Assembly (NCBI GenBank): GCA_902826945.1
Contig: CADEGS010000001.1
Coordinates: forward strand, 49,468 to 113,467
DNA from: an uncultured bacterium
Lineage (GTDB): Bacteria; Planctomycetota; UBA1135; GCA-002686595
DNA length: 64,000 nt
Direction: 5' to 3'
The notes below the pieces were generated by a model. It was not told the origin of the DNA and searched no databases. It was given only the letters and a program-made list of their open reading frames with translations. Of the stretch, positions 62,856 to 64,000 are shown in pieces (the stretch's first letter is position 1; the number at the start of each line of letters is the position of its first letter). A program made the position numbers and the translations under genes.

Positions 62856-63119
62856 ATGCAGATCCACCAGGCGCAGCACGGCATCAACCTCGTGATCGAG
62901 ACCGACGACACGGTCTACATCGGCCGCTTCGACCAGTCGAACGGCTTCCAGGCGCTGCTGCACGACTGCGCCATCCACGAGCTCGCCGCGGGCGAGGATC
63001 CCGAGCCCTTCGTGCGCACCGCCGCGCGCTACGGCTTCGCGGTCGACCGCCGCGACGTGCGCGTGGACGTGGGCGCCATCCGGCGCGTGCGCGTGCTCGG
63101 CGACGTGCCCAAGGAGTAG
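62856..63119 (+). CDS. Small acidic protein of unknown function
   Basis: 87 residues with an alternating strand pattern: [22 protein letters not shown], then [25 protein letters not shown], then [20 protein letters not shown]. No signal peptide and no named family recognised; it looks like a compact cytoplasmic alpha/beta domain. Coding is supported by G/C-rich third positions and a TAGATT hexamer 36 bases upstream. Convergent with the DUF72 gene, whose stop lies two bases away. Confidence 0.65.
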   Translation: MQIHQAQHGINLVIETDDTVYIGRFDQSNGFQALLHDCAIHELAAGEDPEPFVRTAARYGFAVDRRDVRVDVGAIRRVRVLGDVPKE

Positions 63120-63121
63120 CC

Positions 63122-63829
63122 TCAGGCGCGCGCCTCGAAGGCGGCGCGGAAGGCGAGCGCCAGGCGCGGCGCGAGGCCCTCGTCCTCGTGCTTGAAGAAC
63201 ACGAAGGCCTCGTCCCAGTCCTCTGCACGCACGCGCTCGACCCAGCGCTCGAGCTCGCCCTCCGCGTAGCTCGTGCGGCGCAGGCGCAGGTAGCCGTGGC
63301 GCGCGGTCGCGTGCAGCGGCGGCGCCTCCTCGCCGTCGACGTCGGCCAGGCACAGCGCCGCGCCGTGCGCGCGCAGGAGGGCGCGCGTCTCCTCGTCGTC
63401 CCAGGACGCGTGGCGGAACTCGAGCGCCGCGCGCAGCCCCGCGGGCAGCCGCTCGAGGAAGGCGCCGAGGAGCGCCAGGTCCTTGCGCAGGAAGGGCGGG
63501 AGCTGGAAGAGGATCGGCCCCCGGTGCGCGCCCAGCCCTTCGGCGGCGCGCCACAGGTCCTCGACCAGGGGCGCGACCTCGACCAGCTTGGCGCGGTGCG
63601 TGATGCGCTGCGGCGCCTTGAGCACGAACACGAACCCCGGCGGCACGACCGCCGCCCAGCGCTCGAGCTGCTCGCGCGCGGGGCTGCGGTAGAACGTGTT
63701 GTTGATCTCGACGGTGCTCAGCCGCCCGGCGTACCAGGCGAGCATGTCGCGCTCGGCTAGCGTCTCGGGATAGAAGGGCCCCTTCCAGGCCTTGTAGCTG
63801 AAGCCGCTGGTGCCGACGAAGAGCCGCAT
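63122..63829 (-). CDS. DUF72 (YecE-like) family protein
   Basis: 235 residues, usual length. The family start [20 protein letters not shown] is exact in character, followed by the VEINNTFYR motif, [23 protein letters not shown] and the C-terminal YLRLRR...[15 protein letters not shown]72 proteins adopt a TIM-barrel fold; biochemical function is unestablished. Single gene, followed on the same strand upstream by a truncated gene's end at 63878. Confidence 0.9.
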   Translation of the reverse strand: MRLFVGTSGFSYKAWKGPFYPETLAERDMLAWYAGRLSTVEINNTFYRSPAREQLERWAAVVPPGFVFVLKAPQRITHRAKLVEVAPLVEDLWRAAEGLGAHRGPILFQLPPFLRKDLALLGAFLERLPAGLRAALEFRHASWDDEETRALLRAHGAALCLADVDGEEAPPLHATARHGYLRLRRTSYAEGELERWVERVRAEDWDEAFVFFKHEDEGLAPRLALAFRAAFEARA

Positions 63830-63877
63830 CGCATCAGCGTGGCCGCCGCGCGCGGGGCGGACAAGCCCACGCGCGCC

Positions 63878-64000
63878 CTACGGGCGGAAGGAGAGCGAGT
63901 AGGGCTCCGCCGCGCCCGAGGCCGGCAGGTCGGTCGCGAGCGGCCCGCCGCCCTCGAGCGTCCACTGCGAGCCGTTGTAGCGCAGCGCGAAGAGCGCGCC
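63878..64000 (-). CDS. C-terminal end of a truncated protein, unidentified
   Basis: An open minus-strand frame of 40 residues enters from the right edge and ends at a TAG at 63878-63880. The visible part (LRYNGSQWTLEGGGPLATDL...EPYSLSFRP) is beta-like, with a Trp/Gly pattern typical of the end of a secreted beta-sandwich or propeller. Too short to assign. Confidence 0.5.
   Translation of the reverse strand, partial: GALFALRYNGSQWTLEGGGPLATDLPASGAAEPYSLSFRP

Overview
The window is extremely GC-rich bacterial DNA (by eye well over 70% G+C, almost every third codon position G or C). Genes are packed with 4-base stop/start overlaps, GTG/TTG starts are frequent, and Shine-Dalgarno sequences are weak or absent. 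An ECF sigma factor overlapping a membrane Ser/Thr kinase, a second ECF sigma operon with a TPR-CHAT protein, a DUF1573 lipoprotein, a TPR-carrying sulfatase-like lipoprotein, a DUF5060 glycosidase and a TMTC-like TPR membrane protein together suggest a very GC-rich Planctomycetota lineage. This is inference; Myxococcota or another large-genome phylum is not excluded. I see no rRNA, tRNA, CRISPR array, IS element or phage.

Layout. 1-4875 (minus strand): a partial secreted M14 carboxypeptidase, a left-handed beta-helix (hexapeptide) protein, and an ECF sigma/Ser-Thr kinase pair. 5086-5955: a membrane-anchored coiled-coil protein followed by a convincing rho-independent terminator. 6079-19582: a sugar/glycan decoration cluster with a PIG-L deacetylase, three PAPS-sulfotransferase domains (one fused to a GT2 glycosyltransferase), a methyltransferase, an NAD-sugar epimerase/dehydratase, two Gfo/Idh/MocA dehydrogenases, a DegT-type sugar aminotransferase, an unassigned protein and two tandem GT4 glycosyltransferases.

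19717-46684 is the centrepiece: six translationally coupled genes encoding a hybrid NRPS-PKS, C-A-T / KS-AT-KR-ACP / C-A-T / KS-AT-KR-ACP / C-A-T / C-A-T-C-A-T-TE. My reading of the specificity residues gives one leucine-like and four glycine-like A domains and two malonyl-type AT domains, with no DH, ER, E or MT domain. Colinearity predicts a short peptide with two gamma-amino-beta-hydroxy acid units (statine-like, then 4-amino-3-hydroxybutyrate-like) followed by Gly-Gly-Gly. Unusual points are a first condensation domain with a broken HHxxxDG motif, a thioesterase with Cys in place of the nucleophilic Ser, TubC-type docking domains with matching EEV/FxL tails, and a 935-bp exact repeat joining the last two A domains. 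The glycan cluster directly upstream could decorate the product, but separate function is equally possible. No PPTase, MbtH protein or dedicated exporter is seen.

46876-64000 is a mixed housekeeping/envelope region: an MsrA lipoprotein, clpS coupled to a sulfatase-like lipoprotein, a small ORF, a DUF1573 lipoprotein, an FG-GAP-like secreted protein, a three-gene operon (ECF sigma, single-pass membrane protein, TPR-CHAT protease-like), a TMTC-like TPR membrane protein, a DUF5060 glycosidase, mscL, a DUF3465 protein, a small unknown, a DUF72 protein and the end of a truncated gene.

TA-rich TANNNT hexamers, conspicuous in this GC background, lie a short distance upstream of many first genes and probably mark -10 promoter elements.
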